From Clostridiales bacterium (GTDB taxonomy: Bacteria > Bacillota > Clostridia > Saccharofermentanales > Saccharofermentanaceae), in assembly GCA_017545245.1 (NCBI GenBank), contig JAFWPB010000009.1:1-41414 (forward strand): a DNA stretch of 41,414 nucleotides. Reading direction: 5' to 3'. A model generated the notes under the pieces. That model saw only the letters and a program-made list of their open reading frames with translations. It was not told where the DNA came from and made no database searches. This document shows positions 7,854 to 17,572 of this stretch, piece by piece (position 1 is the stretch's first letter; the number at the start of each line of letters is the position of its first letter). The position numbers were made by a program, and so were the translations under genes.

Positions 7854-10352
7854 TCATTTCTTATCGTAATTATGATAAAGTTCTTTCATGTATTTTTTCC
7901 TTTGCGAGCGGCGGATCACACCACTGAATATAGTAAGCAGGATACGGATCCCCAGCGTGATCGTGATTATCCCGAAAAGGATATAGTAATACGTACGGAC
8001 CCTTTCCTCCCACGTCTGGCCGGCACGTCCGGAGGTATAATAGTACATGCAAAGAAGGATCCAGATTGCTGCCGCCATGATATAAAGCCCGATTTCCGCT
8101 TTTTTCTCGATCAGTTTCAACTCTTCTCCCGATGCCAGATAGAACATGAAAGGACTGTCCACTTCCTGGTTACGGTATGCTTCGAGGTAGTATTCTTTTG
8201 CCACGCCAAGCGCTTCTTCCTGCCTGGTCTTTTTCTCTGTCTTCGAAGATGCCGAAGCAGCTGTATGAAAAGAATGCTGCAAGGAAAGGATCGACATGTT
8301 ATTGCGCCGGGTCTTTCTGGTTCCGAAAGCATAGCTACGGTAGAGATTTCCGAGGAAGTGGTTCACATTTCCTACCTGCATTTCATCACGCAGTTTTTTG
8401 AACCGGAGCACCGACCCGGCAATGTCATCCTTATCGATGCACGCATACGTCAATGCCTGGAAAAACATCTTCTCCCGCGAATCCGGAAGTGCGCGGACCT
8501 CTTCAAGAAGAGCCTGGTCCGCCGCCGCTTTGAGATCAGAATCCAGAACCAGTATTTTCGCAAGAGGCAGGAAGATCTTCGCCAGTTCCATTCCGCCTTT
8601 CGCCAGCTCCTCCAGCTTCTGTAGACACTCCTTCGATTCGTCCGCATGCTTCGGATCTTCGTTCGTCTTCTTTGTCGAAAGAAGGTTCTTCTCCAACCGG
8701 TCCATCCTGTAATTCCCAATCGCCCAGAACTTATTCTCATTTCTGGTAATGATCCTCGTTATCGCGCCTTTTGCGGCATATTCGTCCGAGCAGAGCTCGT
8801 CCGCGGCAAATTTAAACAGCGCGCTGCTCACCGGAATATTGATCGCCATCTTGTTTCCCCAGAAATGCCGCTCCGCCATTTCCAGCGCCGCCTCCGCGAT
8901 GCCTCCGGACGCCGCGATACTCATGTACTTCACATATTTTTCTTCGTCGCCGGTTCCTTCGAGCTGCTTCGCCAGATGGAACGCCGCCAGAGGATGCCGG
9001 TTTTCCGCGCTGATGTGATAGAGCGCGTCGATCTCTTTTTGCACGCTCTGATCCTGATTATTCTCTTCCGAACTCAGAAGCTCCGCCAGTTCAAAAGCAG
9101 CCGTCGAATCTCCCTGATTCGCCGCCTGGCGGTAATAATACTTGGCCTTTTCCTTATCCGGCGCCACATCGCCCTTCTGCAGGAAATAGTACGCCAGCGT
9201 CATGGACGAACGGTTAAATCCGCCCTTCGCCGCAACCATCTCAAGGTTCACCGCACGTTCGTCGTTCGGATCCTCCTCGAAAAGCGCCAGCGCCAGGAGG
9301 TGATACGCTCTGGTGTTGCCCAGCGCGACTCCGATTTCCAGAAGTTCTCTTGCTTTCTGCGGATCCCTCTCACATCCGATCCCGCTTCTATAGCAGACCG
9401 CCAGACATACGATCGCCGTGTGCAGTCCGCCCTTCGCCGCTTTTTCATAATACTCGAAAGCTTTCTTCTCATCCTTTTCGCAGCCCCCGCCGTTTTCGTA
9501 CATCAGGCCGACTTCCTGACACGCCTTGATGTTCCCGGCCTCCGCCGCTTTCAGGAAAAGTTCAAACGATTTCTTCTGGTCTTTCTCCACAAACTTGGAG
9601 CCATCACGATAGTCAAACGCCAGCCGGTACATCGCATCCGATACACCCTGATCTGCCGCCTTCTGGATAAACTCGAGGCCTTTCTTCTCATCCTTTTCAC
9701 AGCCGAGCCCCATCTCGAGCATCATGCCGACATTGAACGTTGCCAGAGGATAGTTGTTCGCATCCGCTTCCTGAAACAGCTCAAACGCTTTCTCGTAATT
9801 CTTCTCACAGCCGATGCCGTCCCCGATCGCCTCGCCGAGGACATAGCTTGCAATTCCCTTATTCAGTTCATGCGCCTGCTCAAAAAGCTCTAGCGCGCGT
9901 TTTTGGTCTTTCTCTCCTCCCTCGCCGCTTGCATAGTATTTTCCAAGTCCGATCATGCCCAGCGGGTGCCCCTTGTTCGCCGCGCGCTCGAGCCACATCT
10001 GGGATAGTTTCGGGTCCCGGTCAACATAGATTCCCTGATCGAACATTCTGCCCAGGGCCACCCACGCATTTACATCGCCGCCGGTCGCGCCCTTCTGGTA
10101 CCACTCATACGCCTTTTCCAGATCCTTTTCTACGACACGGCCTTCCTCATAACAACGGCCGACACTGAAGCACGCGAACGGCTGGCCCGTCTCGGCCGCT
10201 TCCTGATACAGACGGAAAGACTTACTGTCCACTTCCTTTTTCCGCCACTGACGGTCATACGCCGTCTGCGCCTGTGCAGCAGGTTCACGGAAAATAAACG
10301 CATAGATCGCGCTTTTCGCTTTATCGTAAAAGTTTCTTTCTTTCTCTTCCAT
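7854..10352 (-). CDS. Sel1-repeat protein with C-terminal membrane helices
   Basis: An 832-residue protein. Residues ~45-500 hold about ten or more Sel1-like repeats of roughly 36 residues (pattern AxxxGxxxAxxxLGxxYxxGxGxxKDxxKA, e.g. FQEADANNYPLATFNVGMMLEMGLGCEKD). The rest is helical. Two hydrophobic helices near the C-terminus (IGLYIMAAAIWILLC and YYYILFGIITITLGIRILLTIFSG) end in a basic tail, so the repeats probably face the cytoplasm. Such solenoids are protein-binding scaffolds; the partner is unknown. It sits between gatB (48 bases upstream, no terminator seen) and trmL (9 bases downstream). The repeat region is highly charged and Lys/Glu-rich. Confidence 0.85.
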   Translation of the reverse strand: MEEKERNFYDKAKSAIYAFIFREPAAQAQTAYDRQWRKKEVDSKSFRLYQEAAETGQPFACFSVGRCYEEGRVVEKDLEKAYEWYQKGATGGDVNAWVALGRMFDQGIYVDRDPKLSQMWLERAANKGHPLGMIGLGKYYASGEGGEKDQKRALELFEQAHELNKGIASYVLGEAIGDGIGCEKNYEKAFELFQEADANNYPLATFNVGMMLEMGLGCEKDEKKGLEFIQKAADQGVSDAMYRLAFDYRDGSKFVEKDQKKSFELFLKAAEAGNIKACQEVGLMYENGGGCEKDEKKAFEYYEKAAKGGLHTAIVCLAVCYRSGIGCERDPQKARELLEIGVALGNTRAYHLLALALFEEDPNDERAVNLEMVAAKGGFNRSSMTLAYYFLQKGDVAPDKEKAKYYYRQAANQGDSTAAFELAELLSSEENNQDQSVQKEIDALYHISAENRHPLAAFHLAKQLEGTGDEEKYVKYMSIAASGGIAEAALEMAERHFWGNKMAINIPVSSALFKFAADELCSDEYAAKGAITRIITRNENKFWAIGNYRMDRLEKNLLSTKKTNEDPKHADESKECLQKLEELAKGGMELAKIFLPLAKILVLDSDLKAAADQALLEEVRALPDSREKMFFQALTYACIDKDDIAGSVLRFKKLRDEMQVGNVNHFLGNLYRSYAFGTRKTRRNNMSILSLQHSFHTAASASSKTEKKTRQEEALGVAKEYYLEAYRNQEVDSPFMFYLASGEELKLIEKKAEIGLYIMAAAIWILLCMYYYTSGRAGQTWEERVRTYYYILFGIITITLGIRILLTIFSGVIRRSQRKKYMKELYHNYDKK

Positions 10353-10400
10353 CAGTAAACGCCTTCTTGCTTGCCCCCAAGGACCTCTTACACCTATATT

Positions 10401-11825
10401 TTACTCGCTTTCGAGGCACTCCTGCAATACTCCTTCCAGTATAGAGGGGTCGGCTTTTCCTTTCGTTGCACGCATCGCCTGACCAAGAAGAAACTGCTTG
10501 TTTTTCACCTTTCCGGCACGGTATTCGGAAACAGATTTCGGATTATCCTTTATGACCTGTTCCACGACAGGAAGAAGCACAGCTTTATCCGTGATCAGCC
10601 AGAGGTCGTGCGCCTCCGCATACTCTTTCGGAAGCGCATTCTCCTCGTACGCTGCAAGAAGAAGTGCTTTTGCCGAAGCACGCGAGATCCTTCCCGCTTT
10701 CTGAAGCAGGATGATCTCACCGAGGGACTCCTCTCTCATGGTAAAGTCTTCCTCATCGTCACCATGGTCATTTCTGATCTTCATGAACTCACCCATGATC
10801 CAGTTCGACGCTTCCTTGGGGTCATGGCAGATCTCCATCGTTTTTTCAAACAGATCTGCCACCTGCCTTTGGGACGTAAGAATGCCTGCATCATAAGCAG
10901 GAAGATGCAGTTCTTCGATATATCTTCTTCTCTTTTCTTCCGGAAGTTCCGGGAGCGTTTCCTTGATAGCACGGATCTCTTCCTCCGAGAAGCAGAGCAC
11001 CGGAAGATCCGGCTCCGGAAAATACTTATATTCCGCCGCATCTTCTTTCTTTCGCATGGAAACGGAGATCTCATTTTTCTCATCCCAGCGGCGTGTCTCG
11101 CGAAGGATCTTCTCCCCTCTTCCGAGAGCTTCCCACTGCCTTCTGGCCTCGTAGGCAACAGCTTTACTGACCGCACGGAAAGACGAAAGATTCTTCATTT
11201 CCGTTCTCGTTCCGAGTGTCTCCTGCCCGATCTTCCGGACAGAAAGATTTACATCGACGCGCATCGATCCTTCCTGCATCTTGCAGTCGGATACGCCTAG
11301 AAACTGCAGCATTGTCTTGAGTTTCTGAAGGAAGCTTACGACCTCTTCCGCACTTCGGAAATCCGGTTCCGTCACGATCTCGATCAGCGGTACGCCACAG
11401 CGGGAAAAATCGATATACGTACCCGTATCGTCATGGATCAGTTTTCCCGCATCGTCTTCCATATGCAGCTCATGAATACGGATCTTCTTTTCAGGATCAT
11501 CGATCTCCAGATATCCGTTTCTCGCACAGGGTGCGTAGAGCTGCGAGATCTGATAGCCCTTCGGAAGGTCCGGATAGAAATAATTCTTCCGGTCAAAACG
11601 CATCTGTTTCGTGATCTCAGCGTGAAGGGCCAGTCCAGTCATGACCGCATATTCAGGGACTTTTTTATTAAGTCTCGGAAGTGCGCCTGGAAGGCCCGCA
11701 CAAACTTCGCAGATATGGGTATTCGGCGCCGCACCGAAAGTGGTCGGACACGAGCAGAAGATCTTCGATTCTGTCTTCAGTTCGACGTGAACTTCAAGGC
11801 CCACGATGGTCTCAAATTCCTCCAT
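10401..11825 (-). CDS. gatB: Asp/Glu-tRNA amidotransferase subunit B
   Basis: A 474-residue GatB. The opening ETIVGLEVHVELKTESKIFC, the zinc-type cysteines (CSCP, then CEVCAGLPG), the RFDRKNYFYPDLPKGYQISQ block and the C-terminal GatB/YqeY tail (AGKVKNKQFLLGQAMRATKGKADP) are all present. It binds Glu-tRNA(Gln)/Asp-tRNA(Asn), phosphorylates the misacylated residue and, with GatA-released ammonia, makes Gln-tRNA and Asn-tRNA. The start overlaps the end of gatA by 14 bases. It is followed by the sel1-repeat gene. Confidence 0.97.
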   Translation of the reverse strand: MEEFETIVGLEVHVELKTESKIFCSCPTTFGAAPNTHICEVCAGLPGALPRLNKKVPEYAVMTGLALHAEITKQMRFDRKNYFYPDLPKGYQISQLYAPCARNGYLEIDDPEKKIRIHELHMEDDAGKLIHDDTGTYIDFSRCGVPLIEIVTEPDFRSAEEVVSFLQKLKTMLQFLGVSDCKMQEGSMRVDVNLSVRKIGQETLGTRTEMKNLSSFRAVSKAVAYEARRQWEALGRGEKILRETRRWDEKNEISVSMRKKEDAAEYKYFPEPDLPVLCFSEEEIRAIKETLPELPEEKRRRYIEELHLPAYDAGILTSQRQVADLFEKTMEICHDPKEASNWIMGEFMKIRNDHGDDEEDFTMREESLGEIILLQKAGRISRASAKALLLAAYEENALPKEYAEAHDLWLITDKAVLLPVVEQVIKDNPKSVSEYRAGKVKNKQFLLGQAMRATKGKADPSILEGVLQECLESE

Positions 11826-13287
11826 CTGACGACGCCCCCTTTCCCGCGATATCCGTCTCCGAATAATATTCTCTTTCGAGGACTCTTGCCGCGCCCAGGA
11901 TCTCCTGTTCGCCGAAGCGGTCAGCCATCAGCTGCACACCGATCGGCATTCCCGAACGGCTTTGTCCGCAAGGAACTGAAATCGCCGGGATCCCGGCCAG
12001 ACTTGCCGGGACCGTGCATAGGTCGGAAAGATAGGAAGCAAGCGGATCCGCCGCCGCTTTTCCCTTATGAGGCGCGGTCGTCGCGGACACCGGACTCAGA
12101 AGCAGATCGTATTTTGAAAATGCATGCGAAAACTCGCGCCGCATCATCTCCCGTGCCCGTTCGGCCTGACGGAAACAATCCTCAAAATGCTCACTGCTAA
12201 GTACATAGTTTCCCAGAAGGATCCTTCGTTTGACTTCCAGGCCGAAGCCCTCGCTGCGCGTCTTCGTATAGAGTTCATCCGGATTCCTGCAGCCTTCAGC
12301 GCGGAACCCATACCGCACGCCATCGTAACGTGCCAGGTTGGAAGAGGCTTCCGCGGACGATAAGACATAATAGATGGCTACTGCGTGATCGAGAAGGGAC
12401 ATATCCACCATCTCCACGACCGCACCGGATCTTTCGTAAAAATCCATCACACCACGGACCGCCTGCGAAACTTCTTCGTCCACGTCTTTGCTTTCCAGAA
12501 GCTCGCGAAGCACGCCGATCCGCTTTCCTTTAACAGAGTATTGCTCGATCTGATCGAGGCTTACATCATCCGAAGGAACTGAAGTCTGGTCTTTCGGATC
12601 CTGCCCATGCATGACGTTGAAAAATAACGCGGAATCCTTTACGCTTCGTGTGATCGGCCCTGCGATATCCATCGACGAGGCAAAAGCAACGAGGCCATGC
12701 CGGGAGATTGTCCCGTATGTGGGGCGAAGTCCCACCAATCCGCAGAACGCCGCCGGTTGCCGGATCGAACCTCCGGTATCTGTTCCAACTGCCGCCCATG
12801 CTTCTCCGGACGCCACCGCAGCTGCCGCACCTCCGGACGAACCGCCCGGCACAAAGGAAGGCGCCTTCGGATGACTGGTCGCACCAAAGAAAGATGTCTC
12901 CGTGGACACGCCCATTCCGAATTCATCCATGTTCGTTTTTCCGACGATCACACACCCGCTGTCCTGCAGTTTCCGGACACAGGTAGCCGTATAAGGCGCC
13001 ACGTATTCTTGCAGCATTTTCGACCCGCAGGTCGTTTTCTCCCCGGAAAGCATGAGGTTGTCCTTGATGGCAACCGGCACCCCAGAAAGCTTACCCTGCA
13101 TTTTCAGGTTTCTCGCTTCGATCTGTGCCGCTTCTTTTCTCGTCGAAATATATGCGTGAAGATCGCTTTCACGCTCCTCAATCCTTTGAAAAACAGCATC
13201 GAGCGCTTCTTCTGCAGTCACTTTTTGATTCTGGACCGCCTCGGCCAGCGCATATGCAGGTAAGGAAAACAGCTCTTCTTTCTCCAC
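11812..13287 (-). CDS. gatA: Asp/Glu-tRNA amidotransferase subunit A
   Basis: A 491-residue amidase-signature enzyme that hydrolyses glutamine to supply ammonia to GatB. The Ser-cisSer-Lys triad is readable: Lys 75 (PVAIKDN), Ser 150 (GGSSGG) and Ser 174 (TDTGGSIRQPA), with the spacing of other GatA proteins. Start is GTG, preceded by AAGGAGG at good spacing. It lies 12 bases after gatC and overlaps gatB. Confidence 0.97.
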   Translation of the reverse strand: MEKEELFSLPAYALAEAVQNQKVTAEEALDAVFQRIEERESDLHAYISTRKEAAQIEARNLKMQGKLSGVPVAIKDNLMLSGEKTTCGSKMLQEYVAPYTATCVRKLQDSGCVIVGKTNMDEFGMGVSTETSFFGATSHPKAPSFVPGGSSGGAAAAVASGEAWAAVGTDTGGSIRQPAAFCGLVGLRPTYGTISRHGLVAFASSMDIAGPITRSVKDSALFFNVMHGQDPKDQTSVPSDDVSLDQIEQYSVKGKRIGVLRELLESKDVDEEVSQAVRGVMDFYERSGAVVEMVDMSLLDHAVAIYYVLSSAEASSNLARYDGVRYGFRAEGCRNPDELYTKTRSEGFGLEVKRRILLGNYVLSSEHFEDCFRQAERAREMMRREFSHAFSKYDLLLSPVSATTAPHKGKAAADPLASYLSDLCTVPASLAGIPAISVPCGQSRSGMPIGVQLMADRFGEQEILGAARVLEREYYSETDIAGKGASSDGGI

Positions 13288-13299
13288 GTTCCGTCCTCC

Positions 13300-13608
13300 T
13301 TACTCGACCGTCTTGGGCACGGCAAAAGAACTTCCGTCTGATGCCGGGGCCCCCCGAAGGATGGTTTGTGGTAACTCGGATTGAACCGCTATATCTTCGC
13401 GAAGAGAATCGCGCGTGCCGCAGGACGCTTCAGAAGCCGCGTTACTGCCTGCGTCTTTTACTGAACTTGTATCGAGTGTCGTGATCCGTTCCATATATTC
13501 CGTGATGCGCGAAAGATCAGAAAGAAGGATCTCTTTCTCCTTTCCCTCGACCGAAAGCCCCGCAAGCTTCGCCACGCGCTCCAGTTCTTTTTCCGCAGTA
13601 TGATCCAT
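13300..13608 (-). CDS. gatC: Asp/Glu-tRNA amidotransferase subunit C
   Basis: A 102-residue GatC, the small belt-like subunit that stabilises GatA on GatB. ELERVAKLAGLSVEGKEKEILLSDLSRITEYMERI at the N-terminus is the family core, and a Leu/Arg-poor C-terminal half follows with the usual 'LRED' (SLREDIAVQ) motif. The ATG at 13608 is chosen over a GTG two codons upstream because TTTAGGAG ends 5 bases before it and overlaps the GTG. First gene of gatCAB-sel1-trmL-LTA synthase. Confidence 0.93.
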   Translation of the reverse strand: MDHTAEKELERVAKLAGLSVEGKEKEILLSDLSRITEYMERITTLDTSSVKDAGSNAASEASCGTRDSLREDIAVQSELPQTILRGAPASDGSSFAVPKTVE

Positions 13609-13752
13609 AAACACTCCTAAACCGCTGTACTTCTTATCATTTTACATCAAAACCTGCCTCCCTCGACAAGCCTGTTATAATATAATGAGTCTGGTGTGCA
13701 GAAAGAAATTCCGTGCACCAAAGTGAACCGGGAAGAAAGGACGCAAAAACAC

Positions 13753-14922
13753 ATGGTTTCTCTGTTGATCAGAAAACTTGTTCCGGAAGTGAAGAAAGAT
13801 GCGAAGCAGCCTCAGGTGCGCCGTAAAGTCGGCAGTATCTGCGGAGGTTGCGGTATTTTCTTTAACCTTCTCCTTTTCCTGGGAAAACTCATCATGGGGC
13901 TTCTGACACACTCGATCGCCATCGTCGGTGATGCGCTCAACAACCTCTCCGACGCGGGATCGTCGATTATTACGCTCATCGGGTTCCGCCTGGCGGGCAA
14001 GGCTCCCGACGCCGACCATCCTTTCGGGCACGGGCGTATTGAATATATTTCCGGACTTCTTGTCTCGCTCCTGATCTGTATCATGGGCTTTGAACTCGGA
14101 AAATCCTCCATCGAGGGCATCATCCACCCGACTGCCGTAGACTGCACGCTGCCTGCGATCATCATCCTGCTCGCCTCGCTCGTCGTAAAGGCGTACATGA
14201 TGTACTACAACTTCCATTGGGCGAAGATCATTGATTCCGCCGCCATGAAAGCAACGGCGATCGACAGCCGAAACGACATGATCTCCACGTCCGTCGTTCT
14301 TCTCGCCGTAATTTCCACCAAGTTCACGTCTCTTCCTGTGGACGCGTATATCGGTGTTGCGCTGGCCGTCTTTATCCTCTATTCCGGAATCAATGCGGCC
14401 AAGGACACGATCGAACCGCTCCTCGGCACCCCGCCGTCCAAGGAATTCCTCGACCGCATTTCCGAGATCGTTCTTTCCCACGAAGCCGTCAGCGGCATTC
14501 ACGATGTGGTCGTCCATGACTATGGTCCGGGCCGGAAGATGATCTCCCTGCACGCCGAAGTTTCCGCATTCCAGGATATGTTCTATATCCACGACTGCAT
14601 CGATAATATCGAGATGGATCTGGCCCGCGAGCTAGACTGCGAAGCGGTCATTCATATGGATCCGATCGACACGAAAAACAAAGACCTCATGCGTCTTCAG
14701 GACGAGACAAAGGAAATCGCCAAAAGCATCGATCCACGGATCACGATCCACGATTTCCGCATGGTCCCCGGCGAAAGCCACACCAATCTCATCTTCGATA
14801 TGGTCGTCCCGCACGATGTTTCCATTTCGGAAAAAGAACTGGTCCATCGCGTGCAGCAGGAAATCCAGAAATCGCACCCCCATCACTACTGTGTGATCAA
14901 GATCGACCGGTCGTACGTATAG
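13753..14922 (+). CDS. Cation diffusion facilitator (CDF) transporter
   Basis: A 389-residue inner-membrane divalent-metal/proton antiporter. The metal-site motifs are visible: DALNNLSDAGSS in helix 2 and the loop HPFGHGRIEYISG, then a second site in helix 5 (ATAIDSRNDMIST). The C-terminal ~200 residues form the cytoplasmic dimerisation domain with metal-binding His/Asp (GIHDVVVHDYGPG) plus an extra C-terminal extension common in clostridial CDFs. The metal (Zn, Mn or Fe) cannot be assigned. The ATG at 13753 (MVSLLIRKLV) is preferred over an upstream GTG at 13696 because family members begin this way and AAAGGA precedes it. MATE exporter follows after 13 bases. Confidence 0.9.
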   Translation: MVSLLIRKLVPEVKKDAKQPQVRRKVGSICGGCGIFFNLLLFLGKLIMGLLTHSIAIVGDALNNLSDAGSSIITLIGFRLAGKAPDADHPFGHGRIEYISGLLVSLLICIMGFELGKSSIEGIIHPTAVDCTLPAIIILLASLVVKAYMMYYNFHWAKIIDSAAMKATAIDSRNDMISTSVVLLAVISTKFTSLPVDAYIGVALAVFILYSGINAAKDTIEPLLGTPPSKEFLDRISEIVLSHEAVSGIHDVVVHDYGPGRKMISLHAEVSAFQDMFYIHDCIDNIEMDLARELDCEAVIHMDPIDTKNKDLMRLQDETKEIAKSIDPRITIHDFRMVPGESHTNLIFDMVVPHDVSISEKELVHRVQQEIQKSHPHHYCVIKIDRSYV

Positions 14923-14935
14923 ATCGGAACCGCTT

Positions 14936-16354
14936 ATGAAAGAGACGACATACATGAACACTGACCCGAAGAACAACACTGAAAATCCCGCCCTCGGAAC
15001 ATCTTCCGCTAAGGGCGATTTTTCAAAGGGTAAGATTCCGTTTCTCATCCTGAAACTCGGCCTTCCGATCATGCTGGCCGAGCTGGTCGTTGTTCTCTAT
15101 AACATCGTTGACCGCGCCTATATCGGACACATGGGAGACAACAGCACCTACGCCATCACAGGACTTGGCGTGTGCTTTCCTTTGATCACCCTGATCAGTG
15201 CTTTTGCCAACTTATGCAGTACCGGAGGAACCACGCTGGCCACGATTGCCAGAGGAGAAAAAGACGATGCCAAAGCGCAGCGCATGCTGAGCACGTCTTT
15301 TACGCTTCTTCTCTTGATCGGCGCCACGCTCACCGTACTTCTCTTCGTTTTCGCACCATGGCTCCTGGAGCTTCTCGGCGGTGATGAATTCTCGCTGCCT
15401 TACGCAGTCGGCTATTTCCGCATTTACGTGATCGGCACGATCCCGGTCCTTCTGAGTCTCGGCATGAATCCGTTCATCAACGCACAGGGGTTCCCGAAGA
15501 TCGGCATGTTGACCGTCATCATCGGCGCCGTCATGAATATCGCACTTGACCCGCTTTTCATCTTCGCCTTCAGTATGGGCATCGAGGGCGCGGCACTGGC
15601 CACGGTCCTCTCCCAGAGCATCAGCGCCCTGTGGGTAGTGCTTTTCCTTAGAAGTAAGCGCCCGCCGCTCCGCCTTCAGAAACTCCTGATCGATAAGAGC
15701 CAGATTGGCGGCCTGCTGAAGCTCGGCGCGACCGGATTTACCTTCAAGGTCACCACCAGCATTACGCAGGCGATCGTGAACATCATGCTGAAAACATGGG
15801 GTGGTCCGCTCAGCACACTTTACGTCGGCGCCATGAGCCTCAATAATTCCGTCCGCGAGATCATGAGCCTGCCGAACAGCGGCGTCACCAATGCCGGCCA
15901 GAATGTCATGAGCTATAACTACGGCGCCAAAGAACGCCGCCGTGTCTCGGAATGCATCCGCTTTATCTTCCTTTGCGGTCTTTCGGTCAATATCCTGATG
16001 TGGGCCATGATTTTCCTGATCCCGGGACCGATCATCCGAATCTTTACCGACGATCCGGAGCTGATCGACCTGACGATCCATTGTGCCAGGATCTACTTCC
16101 TTGCCTTCCCGTTCATGGCTCTGCAGATGAGTGGACAGACCACCTTCGTGGCCCTGAATTATCCAAAGCACGCACTGTTTTTTTCCATGCTCAGAAAGAT
16201 CCTTCTGGTCACACCTTTGACGCTGCTTCTGCCTGGCATCGGACTCGGTGTAGACGGCGTGTTCTGGGCTGAGTGCATCAGTCAGTTCATCGGTGCAACC
16301 ATCTGCTTCACCACCATGTATTTTGTGATCTGGCGGAAGATGAAGCGCGCATAA
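14936..16354 (+). CDS. MATE family multidrug/Na+ antiporter
   Basis: A 472-residue, ~12-helix transporter. The start of the first repeat (GKIPFLILKLGLPIMLAELVVVLYNIVDRAYIGH) and GLGVCFPLITLISAFANLCSTGGTT are typical MatE sequences; a second MatE repeat begins near residue 245 (GGLLKLGATGFTFKVTTS). These proteins export drugs or metabolites using Na+ or H+ gradients. The first ATG (14936) has a weak ribosome site; the ATG at 14954 is an equally possible start. It follows the CDF gene after 13 bases, probably in one transcript, and converges on the lipoprotein gene 8 bases away. Confidence 0.92.
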   Translation: MKETTYMNTDPKNNTENPALGTSSAKGDFSKGKIPFLILKLGLPIMLAELVVVLYNIVDRAYIGHMGDNSTYAITGLGVCFPLITLISAFANLCSTGGTTLATIARGEKDDAKAQRMLSTSFTLLLLIGATLTVLLFVFAPWLLELLGGDEFSLPYAVGYFRIYVIGTIPVLLSLGMNPFINAQGFPKIGMLTVIIGAVMNIALDPLFIFAFSMGIEGAALATVLSQSISALWVVLFLRSKRPPLRLQKLLIDKSQIGGLLKLGATGFTFKVTTSITQAIVNIMLKTWGGPLSTLYVGAMSLNNSVREIMSLPNSGVTNAGQNVMSYNYGAKERRRVSECIRFIFLCGLSVNILMWAMIFLIPGPIIRIFTDDPELIDLTIHCARIYFLAFPFMALQMSGQTTFVALNYPKHALFFSMLRKILLVTPLTLLLPGIGLGVDGVFWAECISQFIGATICFTTMYFVIWRKMKRA

Positions 16355-16362
16355 AGAGCCGC

Positions 16363-17463
16363 TCACCCTGCGTATTTCTCCCAGGTTCCACCGTCTTCCG
16401 TCTGTAAGACGTCCTTATCCCAATCGATTTTTGTTGTATATAAATAAATCGATACGAAACCATCCATTGCTTCAGCGACACTCTCATCCGGTGCCGGGTC
16501 CTTGCAGTTTCCGCTTCTCAGGAAACGGTAGGTATCATCAGCGATCAGGAACGCATCGTAGTCTCTTTCATGCCCCAGCGTATCGAAAAGATCGAACTGC
16601 ACAAAGACTGGAAAATCCTTCAGTCTCTCGTTTTCCCCGTCCCAGATCACAACCTGGGAAAGATCCAGCTTCCAAGCTTTCGCCGCTTTTTCAAACTCGG
16701 CATAGTTTTCGAAAATAAACTTGCCGGAACTTCCATCCGGTAAAGAAACATATCCACAGTGAAGAGTAGCCATACGGCTGGCATCTACCCGCATGGAGAA
16801 ATTTTGATAGCTCTTTCCGATGGTAAGATGATGGTCCACCTCGTCCCAAAGTTTTGAAATGATCGCCGCATTCGGGTCGTCATACACATATTTCCAATCC
16901 CCGTATTGCATGCACGTAACTATTGTTCCATCTTCCTTCCAGAAATTCAGTGCGTAGGATCCCATATCCTTTGCGGCCGATTCTTTCGTAAACGTGCAAT
17001 TGGGATCAAATTTCGATGCTGCATAGTACAGATCCAAGAGGTACTCCATATCAAGAGTACTCACCGGCTCGGTCTGCACCACATGCTCTTTGATCGAGTT
17101 GATCGTCTCGACTTTATCATTTTTCACATTCCAATAATCCGTCACCGAATAGACCCGGCCGTCACCTAGAATGATCGAAACACTGCTCTGAAATCCCCAG
17201 GCCATATTCGTGTGCTCAAAAGTAAAAATGATTGCATCCGGATCGAGCTCGATTTTCCTGTCCTTTTCCGAAGTCTCTTCGGTCGTCTCTTCGTCCGGAT
17301 TCATATCATTATCTGAGGTCTTATCTTCAGCCATCTCCGCGGAAGTCGTACTCTCGACGGCTTTCTCCGTCGTTTCCTTCTTTTCTTCCTTCATCCTGCA
17401 TCCGCCCGATATCTCCAGAAGAAGCACTGCCGCCAGTAAGATGCTGATTCCTCTTCGTTTCAT
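16363..17463 (-). CDS. Secreted lipoprotein of unknown function
   Basis: A 366-residue protein with a lipoprotein signal peptide: MKRR, a hydrophobic core, and a slightly imperfect lipobox ending SGGC at about residue 22. A low-complexity, Glu/Thr/Ser-rich linker (about 23-70) follows, then a folded domain containing several Trp/Tyr-rich beta-like stretches. I do not recognise the domain. It should be lipid-anchored on the outer face of the membrane. AGGAA/AGGG lies upstream of the ATG. It converges with the MATE gene without a visible terminator. Confidence 0.7.
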   Translation of the reverse strand: MKRRGISILLAAVLLLEISGGCRMKEEKKETTEKAVESTTSAEMAEDKTSDNDMNPDEETTEETSEKDRKIELDPDAIIFTFEHTNMAWGFQSSVSIILGDGRVYSVTDYWNVKNDKVETINSIKEHVVQTEPVSTLDMEYLLDLYYAASKFDPNCTFTKESAAKDMGSYALNFWKEDGTIVTCMQYGDWKYVYDDPNAAIISKLWDEVDHHLTIGKSYQNFSMRVDASRMATLHCGYVSLPDGSSGKFIFENYAEFEKAAKAWKLDLSQVVIWDGENERLKDFPVFVQFDLFDTLGHERDYDAFLIADDTYRFLRSGNCKDPAPDESVAEAMDGFVSIYLYTTKIDWDKDVLQTEDGGTWEKYAG

Positions 17464-17572
17464 ATGCCCTGTTCCTCGTTCTTCTCAAAGTAAAAAAGAC
17501 AGATTTCACCCATCCTACATATAAGACGCATGAGGAAGTGCTTTTGTTGCATGATTTAAAAATAAAAGAATA

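Noticed and set aside
8646..9893. 415-residue plus-strand frame opposite the Sel1 gene
   Set aside because: Arg/Leu/Phe-rich shadow of the Sel1 repeats, no ribosome site.
13675..14592. 305-residue minus-strand frame opposite the CDF gene
   Set aside because: Antisense shadow, no domain and no ribosome site.
15212..16366. 384-residue minus-strand frame opposite the MATE gene
   Set aside because: Hydrophilic shadow of a membrane protein (Asp/His/Arg-rich), as expected for the antisense of hydrophobic codons.
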